Positions 18,884 to 28,832 of a stretch of 64,000 nucleotides of DNA are shown here, piece by piece. The position numbers and the translations under genes are program-made. The first letter of the stretch is position 1; the number at the start of each line of letters is the position of its first letter. Under the pieces are notes generated by a model, which saw only the letters and a list, made by a program, of their open reading frames with translations, did not search any database and was not told the origin of the DNA. This DNA is from Kitasatospora aureofaciens (GTDB taxonomy: Bacteria; Actinomycetota; Actinomycetes; Streptomycetales; Streptomycetaceae): the NCBI GenBank assembly GCA_000720845.1, contig JODU01000027.1, forward strand, positions 10,522-74,521, in the 5' to 3' direction.

Positions 18884-21501
18884 TTGTAGGTCTTCTCCTG
18901 GCTGTCTGGTGGGGTGGTGGCGGTGAGCTGGGCGAGGAAGGCGTTGACGCGGCCGAGCTGGCCGCGGGCGCGGGTGGTGAGTTCGTCCAGGGGCGCGGTG
19001 CCGGCCGTGGTGCGGGCGGCGCGCTCGAACGCAGCCGTGTTGTCGGGGCGGGCGTAGGCGGCGAAGACGTCGTCGAGGTGCGGCCCCGTGATCTTGACCG
19101 GGCCGACGCGGCGGCCCTTGACCGTCAGCGACATGTAGTGGTCGAAGCGGTCCAGGGCGGCGACGACGTGCGGTGGGGGCTCATCGCCCCATTCGGCGGT
19201 GACGGGTGCGATGGCGGACTGGGAGCCGGCGGTGGAGGCGAGGGTGGAGGCGTTCTGCACCAGCGACAGCCGTACCGGGCCCGGGAGGCGGGCGAGGAGC
19301 TGGGTCATGCCGTGGACGTGGACCCGGTACTTGCGGAAGTCCTCGAACATGCTCGCGATCGTTTCGGGAGCGGCTCCGGTGAGGGTGATCAGCTCGTCGA
19401 AGTAGGCGCGGAACGGTACCCGCCTCGCTTCGGGCACGTCCCGGCGGGAACGGACGGCGCGCAGCAGGTCCCGGGCCAGGAGTGCGGTGATGAGCCGGTC
19501 GGTGGGTCCGTTGCCGCCGGGGCACACCCACACGATCATCCTCTCGTCCATGGCGGCGCGGATGTTGTAGACGCCGGCCGCCTGGCCGAGGAAGGCGCGG
19601 GTGACCGGGTTGGCGGCCAGGCGGGTGAGCGGGTTGAGAACGACGGCGAACGCGTCGACGGGAAGCGTGGGGAAGACGGTCTGCCACCAGGCGCGGGTTT
19701 CGTCGTCCAGCCGTCCTTCCACTCCGGCCAGTGCCGTGGTGCGGAAGGCGGGGTCGGTGAGCAGGGGCCGCACATGGAAGAGCGTGGTCTGGTCCTCGGG
19801 CCGTCCGGCCTGGCAGGCGGCGGAGTTGACCGCGACCAGGACCGCCAGGGAGGCGGTGAGGATGGTCAGTGCGCGGGGCGCGGTGGCGTCGTCCCAGCCG
19901 AGGACAGAGGCGAAAGCGTCGGCAGTGGCTTCGACGACCTCGTGCGCGGCCTGGCCCTGGCGCATGTCGAGCGGGTTCCACGAGCTGACCTGCGGGACGG
20001 GCCCGTGGGCGCCCAGGTCGATCAGCGCTGTGCGGTTGGCGAGGGTGGTGTGGGCGAGGAACGGCAGGGCGCGGGGCCAGGAGTCACGGTGCGGGTCGAC
20101 GAACATCAGCCCGCCCCCGGCATGAGCCCAGCCGATCGCCTGCGCGAGGGCCCGCTCGGTCTTGCCGCCGCCGGCTTTGCCCACCCCCACCTCGAACAGC
20201 GTCTCCCTGGCGTAGGTGGCGACCAGGCGGTGGCGGCCGTCCGGGCCCTGGTGAATGCCCTGCAGCAGCAGTTCCGGGTTGCCGAACTCGAACGTCGGCA
20301 GGTCACCGGCGAGCAGCGGCAGCCGGCAGTGCACGGTGGGCGGCTTGAGCAGACCGGTCAGTTCGTCCAGCCGTACCCAGTTCGGGCGGGGCGGCTGGCA
20401 GTGCCCCAGCTCCCAGCGGCGCTCGAAGCCGCGTCGGCTGGGCCAGCGGTCCGCCCCCAGCCGCCACGGCCCCAGGTGCCAGCCGCGCATCGCCCACCGC
20501 GAGCCACCGCCGAACACGTCCAGGGCGGCCTGGAGTTGAGCGAGGCGTGCTTCGGCCCGCTCCTCGGTGTCGGAGGCGCACATCACCAGCAGCTGTACGC
20601 GCACCAGATGGTCGTCGTCGGCGAGTTTCCCCAGCGCTTCCGCCGGTTCCACCCGGCGCGGCACCGGCGGCATCACCAGCCGCCGGCCACCCCCAGCACC
20701 ACCCCCGCCCGGCTTGCCGCCGATCAGCTGCTGCAACTGCCAGCCCAGCGAGTCCTCCACCCCGCCGGCGTCCTGCCGCAGCCACCGCGCCGCCCGCTGC
20801 GCCTCCCGCCGCTCACGGCGGCGGGCATCCGACATCAGCTGCATCCGCCTGGCCCGCAGCGTCCACTTCGGGGCGCGCTGGATGTCGAGCCGCAGTTCGG
20901 CCAGGTCTCCCAGTCCGGCCCGCAGGTCGGAAACGGCATCGACCAGGGGCTGCAGCGGGTCCGGATCGAGCGGAACGTCCCGCAGCGGGGCCGTGGGCTT
21001 CCCCCGCAGGATGAACTCGGCCCGCACGACATGCGTGCGCGGTTTGTCGGCGACCGGCCGGCCCCGCTTCACGGTGACGGCCGGCCCGAACGGCGTGATG
21101 GACAGCAGCCGCTCACCACCGGCGGGTCCTTCGATGCGGTAGCGCAGCGGGCTGGAGCCGTCGGCGCGGAGCCGGATCTGCACGGCCTTCGTACGCCGCG
21201 GCGCCCACCACGGCATGGACGTCGACGCCCGGGCGAGCTGCGCCCCGCGCCGAAAGATCTCTTCCAGACCGGGGTCGAAGTGCCGTGCGGGCACGAGTTC
21301 CAGCGCCATCCGCTCGGCGGAGGCCTTCCTGGCGAGGCGCCGCAGGATCCACTCGGCCAGCGCCCAGCACCCGGCGACGAACAGGCCGAGGAGATACCAG
21401 TGGGCGAGCAGCCACCTGGTGACGTCGACCAGGCCGGACAGCAGGCCGATGGCGTCGCCGACCGGTGTGGCGAGGGTCAGGTGCGGGGCAGCGGGATCCA
21501 C
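18880..21501 (-). CDS. VirD4/TraG-like type IV coupling ATPase
   Basis: An 873-residue protein with a membrane helix near 30-55, a long basic linker, and a P-loop ATPase domain. Walker A is GVGKAGGGKTERAL near 438-451; Walker B is about FRAYFDELITLTG; a sensor-like region is FRKYRVHVHGMTQLLARLPG. The order fits type IV secretion coupling proteins that deliver DNA to the channel. GTG 21501 overlaps the upstream gene by 25 bp, and the stop overlaps the replication-relaxation gene. Best candidate for the DNA pump of this plasmid. Confidence 0.87.
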   Translation of the reverse strand: MDPAAPHLTLATPVGDAIGLLSGLVDVTRWLLAHWYLLGLFVAGCWALAEWILRRLARKASAERMALELVPARHFDPGLEEIFRRGAQLARASTSMPWWAPRRTKAVQIRLRADGSSPLRYRIEGPAGGERLLSITPFGPAVTVKRGRPVADKPRTHVVRAEFILRGKPTAPLRDVPLDPDPLQPLVDAVSDLRAGLGDLAELRLDIQRAPKWTLRARRMQLMSDARRRERREAQRAARWLRQDAGGVEDSLGWQLQQLIGGKPGGGGAGGGRRLVMPPVPRRVEPAEALGKLADDDHLVRVQLLVMCASDTEERAEARLAQLQAALDVFGGGSRWAMRGWHLGPWRLGADRWPSRRGFERRWELGHCQPPRPNWVRLDELTGLLKPPTVHCRLPLLAGDLPTFEFGNPELLLQGIHQGPDGRHRLVATYARETLFEVGVGKAGGGKTERALAQAIGWAHAGGGLMFVDPHRDSWPRALPFLAHTTLANRTALIDLGAHGPVPQVSSWNPLDMRQGQAAHEVVEATADAFASVLGWDDATAPRALTILTASLAVLVAVNSAACQAGRPEDQTTLFHVRPLLTDPAFRTTALAGVEGRLDDETRAWWQTVFPTLPVDAFAVVLNPLTRLAANPVTRAFLGQAAGVYNIRAAMDERMIVWVCPGGNGPTDRLITALLARDLLRAVRSRRDVPEARRVPFRAYFDELITLTGAAPETIASMFEDFRKYRVHVHGMTQLLARLPGPVRLSLVQNASTLASTAGSQSAIAPVTAEWGDEPPPHVVAALDRFDHYMSLTVKGRRVGPVKITGPHLDDVFAAYARPDNTAAFERAARTTAGTAPLDELTTRARGQLGRVNAFLAQLTATTPPDSQEKTYK

Positions 21502-22151
21502 GCGGGCTCCCCTTCCGTGGTCGGGGTGGTGCGGGTGAAGTGCAGGTCAGTGATGCGGCCGTCGGTGTGGGTGCCGCCGCGGTCGGTGCCCGCCCACACC
21601 AGGTGCACCACCGCCCGGTCCAAAGCGCCGTCCTGGCGGGCGACGGCGGCCTGGATACGGAAGCGAGCAGTGGCGAACGCCGGCGGCGCAACCCCCCGCC
21701 TGGCGGCCCTGAAGTAGGCGGGCCAGCGGTCGCGGCCGACACCGGTCGCATCAGCGCGCAGCAGTGCGCGGCCGACCGCGAGCAGCTGCCGCTCGTCGTC
21801 GGCGTCGAGGTCGGCAGGCCAGGCGGTGTCCAGAGCCTGCTGGATGGCCCAGTCACCCGCCGTCCCCTCGCCGTGCGGCGGCAGCGCCGACACGGTCGCT
21901 GACGGTGAAAGTGCCGGGCCGGACGGCGACGAGGCTGCGGCTTTCTTGGGTGTGCTCTGGGCGGCAGGCTGCGCGTGCGAGGAAGAAGGTGACGGGTGCC
22001 CGTGGCGGAAGGTGGAGGCCTGGTGTGCCGGGGTGGCGGCTTCCCGGGGACCGGACTGGTCCGGCCACGTCAGCACGGCCGCCCCCGCCACGGTGAGGAT
22101 GAGGGTGGCGGTCAGCAGCAGGCGCGGGGAGCGGGGGGCGGCTGTGGTCAT
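21477..22151 (-). CDS. Membrane-anchored conjugation accessory protein
   Basis: A 224-residue protein from ATG 22151 (ATGA overlap with the hydrolase gene). A signal-anchor (LLLTATLILTVAGAAVLTW) is followed by a Ser/Ala-rich linker and a C-terminal domain of about 115 residues (WAIQQALDTAWPADLDADDE, then ALDRAVVHLVWAGTDRGGTH). It sits between the wall hydrolase and coupling ATPase, suggesting a part of the transfer channel. Family not recognised. Confidence 0.65.
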   Translation of the reverse strand: MTTAAPRSPRLLLTATLILTVAGAAVLTWPDQSGPREAATPAHQASTFRHGHPSPSSSHAQPAAQSTPKKAAASSPSGPALSPSATVSALPPHGEGTAGDWAIQQALDTAWPADLDADDERQLLAVGRALLRADATGVGRDRWPAYFRAARRGVAPPAFATARFRIQAAVARQDGALDRAVVHLVWAGTDRGGTHTDGRITDLHFTRTTPTTEGEPAWIPLPRT

Positions 22152-23308
22152 AGCAGGCGGGCTCCTCCCGCGTAGCCGGACATCGCGTCGACCGCGTCCA
22201 GCCGGACGACCGTTCCGGGGCGGGCGGCGTTGACCATCTGGCCTGAGCCGATGTAGATCCCGACGTGGTAGATCGTGGAGTCGCGGCCGGGGGCGTAGGC
22301 GTAGAAGACGAGATCGCCGGGCTTGAGCGCGCGCGTTCCCGCGCTGGCGGGGATCCGCTGACCGACGCCGGCCTGCGCGGCCGCGGTGCGCGGCAGGCGG
22401 ACCCCGGCCTTCGCGTACGCGTAGGTGGTCAGGCCGGAGCAGTCGAAGCCCTTGATGTTCGTTCCGCTTTTGCCGCTGGGGGAGCAGCAGATGCCGGTGC
22501 TGGGCCCGTTCGCGGTGCCGCCGCCCCACGAGTACGGGACACCCCGCTGGGCGAGCGCCGCCTCGATGACGGTCCGGGCGTTGCCGGTCACGTTGTCCAG
22601 GGCCGGGGTTTTGGCGGCGGCGGTGTACTGGTCGATCCAGCCACGGACGTTGGCGACGTACTCGGCGGACCGGTTGTACTGGAAGATCGCTGCCCTCAGC
22701 TGCGACTCCTTCGCCAGGTCGCGTCCCTTGCCGCACAGGTAGACCGCGGCACCGAGGGCGGCGTCGTCGGCATTGTGAGGGTCTGCGGTTCCGTCGCCGC
22801 CAGCGTCTTTGCCGACACCGTCCCAGGTGGAGGGCAGGAACTGGAAGGGGCCGACCGCACGCTCGCCGCTGGCGGTGCCGTCCCAGCGGCCACCGTCCGT
22901 GTCCGGGAAGAGGGTGGTGTTCCCACCCGCACCGGAGCCGTTGAGGAGAACCCCGTAGATCCTGGGCCGGATGTCGCCATTGCCGGCGACACTGCGGCCG
23001 ATGGCGTGGTTCGACTCGACCTTGGCGATCCCGGCCAGGACCGGCCAGCGCATCCCCCGGCACTTCGGCACATGCTTGCCGACCTGCCGGACCGCCCTCT
23101 GGTAGGCGGCCAGCATCCGCGGCGGAATGTCGGCGACCTTGCCGCCCACAGGGATCCCACCGCCGTCATCCTGGGCTCCGGTGGCCAGGGCCACATACGC
23201 GCCCACCGAGTTGGCGATCGGGGCCACGCAACACACTGCACCGAACAACAGCAGCAGCCCCGCGCACCCCCACCGCGTGAGACGGCGACCCCGCCGGACA
23301 GACCTCAT
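22148..23308 (-). CDS. Bifunctional lytic transglycosylase / NlpC-P60 endopeptidase
   Basis: A 386-residue wall hydrolase. A membrane anchor near 12-40 is followed by a lytic transglycosylase-like domain (AGIAKVESNHAIG with Glu98, then GERAVGPFQFLPSTWDG). The C-terminal C40 peptidase has GFDCSGLTTYAYA (Cys290) and STIYHVGIYIGSG (His348). In Gram-positive type IV systems this enzyme opens peptidoglycan for the channel (compare TcpG, PrgK and VirB1). ATGA overlaps join it to both neighbours. Confidence 0.92.
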   Translation of the reverse strand: MRSVRRGRRLTRWGCAGLLLLFGAVCCVAPIANSVGAYVALATGAQDDGGGIPVGGKVADIPPRMLAAYQRAVRQVGKHVPKCRGMRWPVLAGIAKVESNHAIGRSVAGNGDIRPRIYGVLLNGSGAGGNTTLFPDTDGGRWDGTASGERAVGPFQFLPSTWDGVGKDAGGDGTADPHNADDAALGAAVYLCGKGRDLAKESQLRAAIFQYNRSAEYVANVRGWIDQYTAAAKTPALDNVTGNARTVIEAALAQRGVPYSWGGGTANGPSTGICCSPSGKSGTNIKGFDCSGLTTYAYAKAGVRLPRTAAAQAGVGQRIPASAGTRALKPGDLVFYAYAPGRDSTIYHVGIYIGSGQMVNAARPGTVVRLDAVDAMSGYAGGARLL

Positions 23309-26139
23309 CCTTTCTCACCCTCCTCGCCTGACGGGTCATCCGGCCGGGACCGTTCGCTGCGCAGACGCTCGGCATCGGGCGCCGTCCTGCGCATCAACTC
23401 CCGCATCCGCTCCCGCGCCTCCTCCCGCGCCTGGCTGCGGGCCCTGCCACCGCCAGGCAGGACGGGGCCACCGTGATCGCGCTGCGGCATCGGCTCACTG
23501 CCCGTCCGGCGAGCCGACGGCGCTGCCGGGTGTTCCTCCGCCCTGCTCACGGACCGGAACCCTCCTCGCCGGCCGGGGGCCGACAGGCCCCGGGAAGCCG
23601 GGGAGGGGCCAGGGCCGGTGGGTGGAGCACTGCGTGGCGGGGCTGCTTCCGGGCCGGTCCGGGGCGTGGATGCAGGCGGCAGGCTGCGGCTGGTGAACGG
23701 GGCGGGTCCGCCGCGGTCGTCGGCGTGCTCCTGCAGAACCCGGCCGACGTGGTGTCCGGTGGCGGTCCAGGCCCGGCCGTCCTCGCGCAGCGTGTTGCCC
23801 CACACCTGGACCTGCTGGCGGGCATCGCGCGAGAACTGGGAGCCCTGTGTCCGAGCCCTGCCGACGCTGGCCGGCAGCCCGATGGTGGCCGCGTAGGCGG
23901 TGCGGCCGCCGCGGTGCAGGAGGCGGTAGCCGCGAAAGCGGACCAGCCGGTTGTGCGCACGCGTCGACAGCAGCGTGCGGTCGCTGTTTTGATCGTGCAG
24001 CACCTGCCCGGTCCTGCGGTCGGCGACCTCGCCGTCCTCGTCGCGGTAACGGTCAGGCGGACCACCGGGCCGTGACGGCCCCGCAACGCCTCCCGGTCTA
24101 CCGGGCCGTGGCGTCCCGCCCGTGCCCGGGCCGCCCAGCCCGCCTGGAGTGCCGCGGTCGGGCCCACCGGCGTCGGGGTCGCCGGCTGCGGTGGGCTTGC
24201 GCCACTTCGCCAACTGCTCCCACTCCGGACGGCGTCCGATCAGCAGCCCGTACCCGCCCTTGGCACCGAGCCGTGCGCCTTCTCCGCCGAGGGCGGCGGC
24301 CGCGGTCAGCGGGGCGAGTCCGCGTCCGGCCTCGGCCGTCGCGTCGGAGAGGAGCCGGCCGGTGTCCACGGGCATGCCCGCCCCGTCGACGAGGGAGCCG
24401 AGCGCCCCCATCAGCCGCTGCCGGGTGCCGAGCATCCCGAACCGGCCGCCCCCGCCTCCGGTGAGGGCACGCAGCCCGCCGCCTGCGCTGTATCCGCCCA
24501 GGACGGCGGGGGAGTTCATGGCGAGGGTGGCGCCGAGTTCGGAGGTGTCGCCGGGCAGGTGGGTGCCCCCGACCCTGGCGTAGCGCATCCGCATGGCCAT
24601 CCGCCGGCCGAAAGAGGCGATGCCCGTCAGCAGCCTGCGGTGCCCGGCCGCACCAGCGACCGCGAGGACATCGATCAGCAGGATCCGCTCCACCAGCAGG
24701 TCGGGCCCTTTGCTGACGGTGGCGTCAACGGCGATCCCGAAGAACGGGATGAACGCGCAGATCCCGACCACGGCCCCGACCGCGATCCCCCACAGCGACA
24801 GCCACTTCCACACCGACTGACGCGCAGGGCCCGGCAGCATGCCCGCAATGAACGCGACACCGCCTGCGGCGGCGGCCGCCGCGCACACGCCCTGAGTGCC
24901 CAGCAGCACAATCGCGGACGAGAGCAGCATGCCGCAGATGAACAACGCGCCGATCAGGAGCAGGAGCGCGCCGCCGACCCGCCACCAGGTGGGCTTCTCG
25001 GCGTAGGCAGCGCAGGCTTTGCCGACGTCCCCGGCCTTGTTCATGTCCGACAGGAAAGCGGTGAACTCCTGCTCCTCCTCCGACGGGACGAGCGCTTGAT
25101 TCAGCAGGTCGGAGCCAGCGCCGAACGACTCAGGGAGGGTGTCGGGGAGGTCTTCAGCGCCGCGGTCGCCTCCCTCCTGTCCCCGTTCGCAGTACGCCTT
25201 GGCGGGGCCTTTGATCAGGTCGCAGTGGTCCTTCCCCTTCTCCGGGCCCCTGGCGCCCTTTCCTGCCCTGTAGCCACCGGAGATCCACTTGAGGTGGACG
25301 GTGTAGGCCTTGCGGTCGGCTTCCTTGGCAGGGTCGAGGATCCGCCCGTACTGCAGCAGCATGTACGGCTTGACGATCAGTGCGTTGGTGACGGAGTCCT
25401 GGATCGGGCGGGCCACCTCCGCCGCCGGGACGGGCCCCTTGCTCTGCTCCTCCATGCACGTGAGTTCCTGACGGCCGGCCATGCCGTCACAGGGGGACTT
25501 GCTGGCGATCTTGCCGCCCCAGTCGTAGGCGTTCACGCTGCGCTGCGCGACCTCGGCACCCACCTGCTGCGCCTGGCCGAGCGGCCCGTCGGCAGCCAGC
25601 AGGTAGTCGGGACGGACGAACGCCGAGGCGGCGAACGCCGCGATCAGCAAGGTCAGGAAGATCTCCCCCAGACCGCGGCCGACCCGGCCCCGCACCAGCA
25701 TGAAGCCGGCGAACACGAACGCCCACGCCAGCAGCAGCCCCTTCAGCCCGAGCGCGTCGACGACCACATCGTTGTAGGCGTCGGCGACTTCCTGCGCCGG
25801 CCGGGCGAGGATCTTCAGCAGCGGGAACCGGAAAGCCACCTCGATCGCCCACCCGGCCAGCCCCACCAGCAGCCGGATCAGCGTGAACAGACCCGACAAC
25901 GCGAACGCCAGAGCCTGCGTCTTGAAGGCAACGACGGATCCGCCCTCGGCGTTCAGCTCGTAGCCGTTGATCGGCACGCCCTCGGAGGAGGTGATGTTCA
26001 GCGGCGCCAGGAGGTCACCGGTCTCGCCCGTGCTGCCGGCCGCATACACGACCTGGCTGTTGACCATCACGAACACCACGGCGAGCAGCACCGTGATGGC
26101 GGCGGAGCGGAGCGTGCCGGGACTGGGGGGACGTGCCAT
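23305..26139 (-). CDS. VirB6/TrbL-like polytopic channel protein
   Basis: A 944-residue protein with a signal peptide, membrane segments (about 75-110, 125-150, 155-175, then a bundle near 395-500), an extracytoplasmic loop with paired Cys, and a long Gly/Pro/Arg-rich cytoplasmic tail from about 620. This is the layout of VirB6/TrbL-type components fused to a disordered tail in Gram-positive systems. It lies two bases after the VirB4 gene. The tail may bind the ATPases. Confidence 0.82.
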   Translation of the reverse strand: MARPPSPGTLRSAAITVLLAVVFVMVNSQVVYAAGSTGETGDLLAPLNITSSEGVPINGYELNAEGGSVVAFKTQALAFALSGLFTLIRLLVGLAGWAIEVAFRFPLLKILARPAQEVADAYNDVVVDALGLKGLLLAWAFVFAGFMLVRGRVGRGLGEIFLTLLIAAFAASAFVRPDYLLAADGPLGQAQQVGAEVAQRSVNAYDWGGKIASKSPCDGMAGRQELTCMEEQSKGPVPAAEVARPIQDSVTNALIVKPYMLLQYGRILDPAKEADRKAYTVHLKWISGGYRAGKGARGPEKGKDHCDLIKGPAKAYCERGQEGGDRGAEDLPDTLPESFGAGSDLLNQALVPSEEEQEFTAFLSDMNKAGDVGKACAAYAEKPTWWRVGGALLLLIGALFICGMLLSSAIVLLGTQGVCAAAAAAGGVAFIAGMLPGPARQSVWKWLSLWGIAVGAVVGICAFIPFFGIAVDATVSKGPDLLVERILLIDVLAVAGAAGHRRLLTGIASFGRRMAMRMRYARVGGTHLPGDTSELGATLAMNSPAVLGGYSAGGGLRALTGGGGGRFGMLGTRQRLMGALGSLVDGAGMPVDTGRLLSDATAEAGRGLAPLTAAAALGGEGARLGAKGGYGLLIGRRPEWEQLAKWRKPTAAGDPDAGGPDRGTPGGLGGPGTGGTPRPGRPGGVAGPSRPGGPPDRYRDEDGEVADRRTGQVLHDQNSDRTLLSTRAHNRLVRFRGYRLLHRGGRTAYAATIGLPASVGRARTQGSQFSRDARQQVQVWGNTLREDGRAWTATGHHVGRVLQEHADDRGGPAPFTSRSLPPASTPRTGPEAAPPRSAPPTGPGPSPASRGLSAPGRRGGFRSVSRAEEHPAAPSARRTGSEPMPQRDHGGPVLPGGGRARSQAREEARERMRELMRRTAPDAERLRSERSRPDDPSGEEGEKG

Positions 26140-26141
26140 GG

Positions 26142-28832
26142 TCAGACCTGCCCGCTCTTCACACCGGCAGAGCCGGCCGACGGCTCGGGCACATCGGTCG
26201 CCGTGGCTGCGGTCGAGGTGCTGCGATGCCCCGGGGTGGTGGTGATGGACGCGGCGATACGGGCGATGCGAGGGATGACGGTCTTGACCCGTCCGGTGTT
26301 CTGCCGCGGGCAGGTCAGCAGGAACTCGCCTTCGCGGCCGCTGTAACCGACGGGGGACAGTCCGCTGGTCACCAGCCGCACCAGTTCCTCGTCGTCGGGG
26401 TTGAGGCCGATGAACTCCAGGCCGCGGCGGGCGCGTGCCCGGTCGGCGGTGCGGGCCAGCGCCCGGTAGGCCATCAGACCGCGGTCGGGCCCGAGTTCCT
26501 CGGCGTCGTGGGATCCGGCGATCAGGCCGGCGCCGTGCTTGCGGCCGTCGTGGAGGATCTCGTGCACGAGGGCGGTTCCCTCGGCCGACGAGGTGAGCCA
26601 GTACAGCTCGTCCAGGACGACGGCGGTGAACCGCTGCGGGTCCTCGAACGCGGTCTGCCGCGCGAGCGCCGCGATCAGATACAGCACCGCGCGGCCGATG
26701 AGTGCTTCCAGCGGCTGCTGATGCAGGACCTCGGGGTTGTCGAAGGCGGCCTTGGGCGGCAGCTTCAGTCCGGCCGTAGTGATCACGATCATGTCGGAGG
26801 CGCTGGAAGCATCCAGCCTCACCGGCGGCAGCGCGGGATCGAACACCATCCGGGCGAGCGGGTTGGAGGCGACGACCCGGATGAGGCCGGCGAGGGTGGC
26901 GGCCGCGTCCTGCCGCCTGCCCGCCTCGCTCGCGCTCATCTCCTCAAGGACGTCCAGCACGCGCTGCATGGACCGCTGCTCGCCGGCGGCGGCCCGCTCG
27001 ACCGCGTGGTGGAGGACCTCGCCGCTGGTGCTCATCGGGCCGATGCCGAGCTGGAGAGTGAGGTAGGACAGGGCGTAGTGCCGGCCCTCCGGACCGTCGA
27101 ACATCCGCAGCGGATCGATGGACACCTCAGCCCGTGCGGCGTCGACGATCTGCACCCGGCCCTTCGCGGCGCTGCGGGCGAACGTGGCCCACTCGCGCAC
27201 CGGGGTCCGGTCGATGCAGATCGCGCAGCCGCCGCGCGCCCACACGGCCTCCGCGATCAGTTTCTGCAGCACACTCTTGCCCGCGCCGAGGTCCCCGACG
27301 ATCCCCATCGATGCCGACGCGTCCTGCTTGGGCGCGTCCGCGACGTTGATCATCACGGGGCGGGTGGTGCCGCCATCCAGGTCCAGGCCGAGAAACATCC
27401 CGTTCGGATCACCGACCTCGCTCGTGGTGAAGGCGCCGGACAGGGCCCAGTCCTCGGAGACCTGGTGCTGGGTGAACTCCCGCACCACGCCCGGCCTCGC
27501 CGTCCCGGGCAGTCCCAGGGTGAACAAGGCTTCCTGCAGTCCGGCAGGGCGCACCGCCCGGTAGTCGGCGCCGCTGAGCAGCGCGGTCAGCGCCCGGGCG
27601 CGTGCGTCGCAGGCGGCGGCACTGGCCCCCCATACCGTCAGCACCGTCACGGACTGCACCTCCACCTCCACGGACGTGCGGGACAGGCGTGCGTCCAGCT
27701 CGCCCAGGTCGCGGGCGGCGTCGGTCAGGGAGGCCGGCATGCCCGTGGGCCGGGCGTCGTACTGGTCGGCCTGGTCGATCAGCTCGTTCTTCTTACGCCG
27801 CACCTGATCCCGGGCCTTCTCCGCGGGCACCAGCGTCAGATCGACGGCGTAGTCGACCGGGAAGTCGAGCATGTCCAGCTGCGCGAACAGATCCGCGGCC
27901 TGCGCACCGACTGCCGGCGGACACTCCGCCAGGACGAGCTGCGCCTGGTAGCCGACCCCGGCGTCGGACTCGACCTGCAGCCACCGCCGCCGCAGCGGCG
28001 ACCCGGCCTGCAACCGCCACCAGGCGGTGCGGCCCGACCGCGTGATCCGGCCCGCGCCCTTCAGCTCGCCGTCCTCGTCCAGCGCCGGGTCGATGCCCCC
28101 CTCATGCAGGCGCGCCTGGCCGAGATCGGCGTAGCTGGGAGAGCGCAGCACCCCGCCCTGGACCTGGCCGCCGTACAGGGTGCTGGTCTCGGCCTCGGTC
28201 AGCAGCGGCTCCGCCAGGCCGCGGTGCAGGGCGTGCTGGACCATCCACACGATCTCCGCCGGACGGGCCGGACGGAACGCGATCCCCCCGGCGAGTGCGG
28301 CCGTCACCCGGGATGCCTGCTCGCGGTACGCGGTCACCTCACGGCGGGCCACGGGTCCGGCCCGCATCCCGAGCACGGGGGCGACGTCTGCCCACATCGC
28401 TCCCAGCGACGCGGCCGCCTGTGCGCCCGATTCGTTCTGCAGGGGCACCGCCAGCCACAACGTGCGGCGGTGCATCTCCTGGCCGTCCAGCAGGCTCAGG
28501 GTCGCCTCGACGTTCTCCACCCACGGATGCGCACCCTCGCCCGGTGCCTGCCCGGCGGGCTCGATGCCCTCGATCATCCTCAGGGCGATCTCACCGGGAT
28601 CGACCTGCGCGCACAGCCCGAACAGCCGCGGCGCCCCGGACAGGGACCGCACCAGATGCGTGACCTTCGCGAGCTGCTCCTCCCGGACTGCGGCGGGCAC
28701 GTAGGTGCCCTGGACGGTGTCCGTTCGCCGCCCCTGCGCGTCGGGGCCGGGGTGCAGGCGGTAGACGGCCCACACGCTTCCCTGGGTCGACCAGACCAGG
28801 TGGCCTGCGATGTGACGGACGGGGACCCTCAC
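26142..28832 (-). CDS. VirB4/TraC-like conjugation ATPase
   Basis: An 896-residue P-loop ATPase. Walker A GDLGAGKSVLQK lies near 513-524 and Walker B FTAVVLDELYWL near 735-746. An N-terminal domain of about 450 residues matches VirB4-type proteins, and a sensor-like GAGLIAGSHDAEEL follows. VirB4 is the conserved motor of type IV secretion. GTG start overlaps the upstream stop. No membrane helix is evident, as expected when a VirB3-like protein is separate (the next gene upstream). Confidence 0.92.
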   Translation of the reverse strand: MRVPVRHIAGHLVWSTQGSVWAVYRLHPGPDAQGRRTDTVQGTYVPAAVREEQLAKVTHLVRSLSGAPRLFGLCAQVDPGEIALRMIEGIEPAGQAPGEGAHPWVENVEATLSLLDGQEMHRRTLWLAVPLQNESGAQAAASLGAMWADVAPVLGMRAGPVARREVTAYREQASRVTAALAGGIAFRPARPAEIVWMVQHALHRGLAEPLLTEAETSTLYGGQVQGGVLRSPSYADLGQARLHEGGIDPALDEDGELKGAGRITRSGRTAWWRLQAGSPLRRRWLQVESDAGVGYQAQLVLAECPPAVGAQAADLFAQLDMLDFPVDYAVDLTLVPAEKARDQVRRKKNELIDQADQYDARPTGMPASLTDAARDLGELDARLSRTSVEVEVQSVTVLTVWGASAAACDARARALTALLSGADYRAVRPAGLQEALFTLGLPGTARPGVVREFTQHQVSEDWALSGAFTTSEVGDPNGMFLGLDLDGGTTRPVMINVADAPKQDASASMGIVGDLGAGKSVLQKLIAEAVWARGGCAICIDRTPVREWATFARSAAKGRVQIVDAARAEVSIDPLRMFDGPEGRHYALSYLTLQLGIGPMSTSGEVLHHAVERAAAGEQRSMQRVLDVLEEMSASEAGRRQDAAATLAGLIRVVASNPLARMVFDPALPPVRLDASSASDMIVITTAGLKLPPKAAFDNPEVLHQQPLEALIGRAVLYLIAALARQTAFEDPQRFTAVVLDELYWLTSSAEGTALVHEILHDGRKHGAGLIAGSHDAEELGPDRGLMAYRALARTADRARARRGLEFIGLNPDDEELVRLVTSGLSPVGYSGREGEFLLTCPRQNTGRVKTVIPRIARIAASITTTPGHRSTSTAATATDVPEPSAGSAGVKSGQV

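Noticed and set aside
18796..21717. A 973-codon plus-strand open frame opposite the VirD4-like gene
   Set aside because: Antisense shadow of the coupling ATPase, which has clear Walker motifs and operon overlaps; no ribosome-binding site or domain in the shadow.
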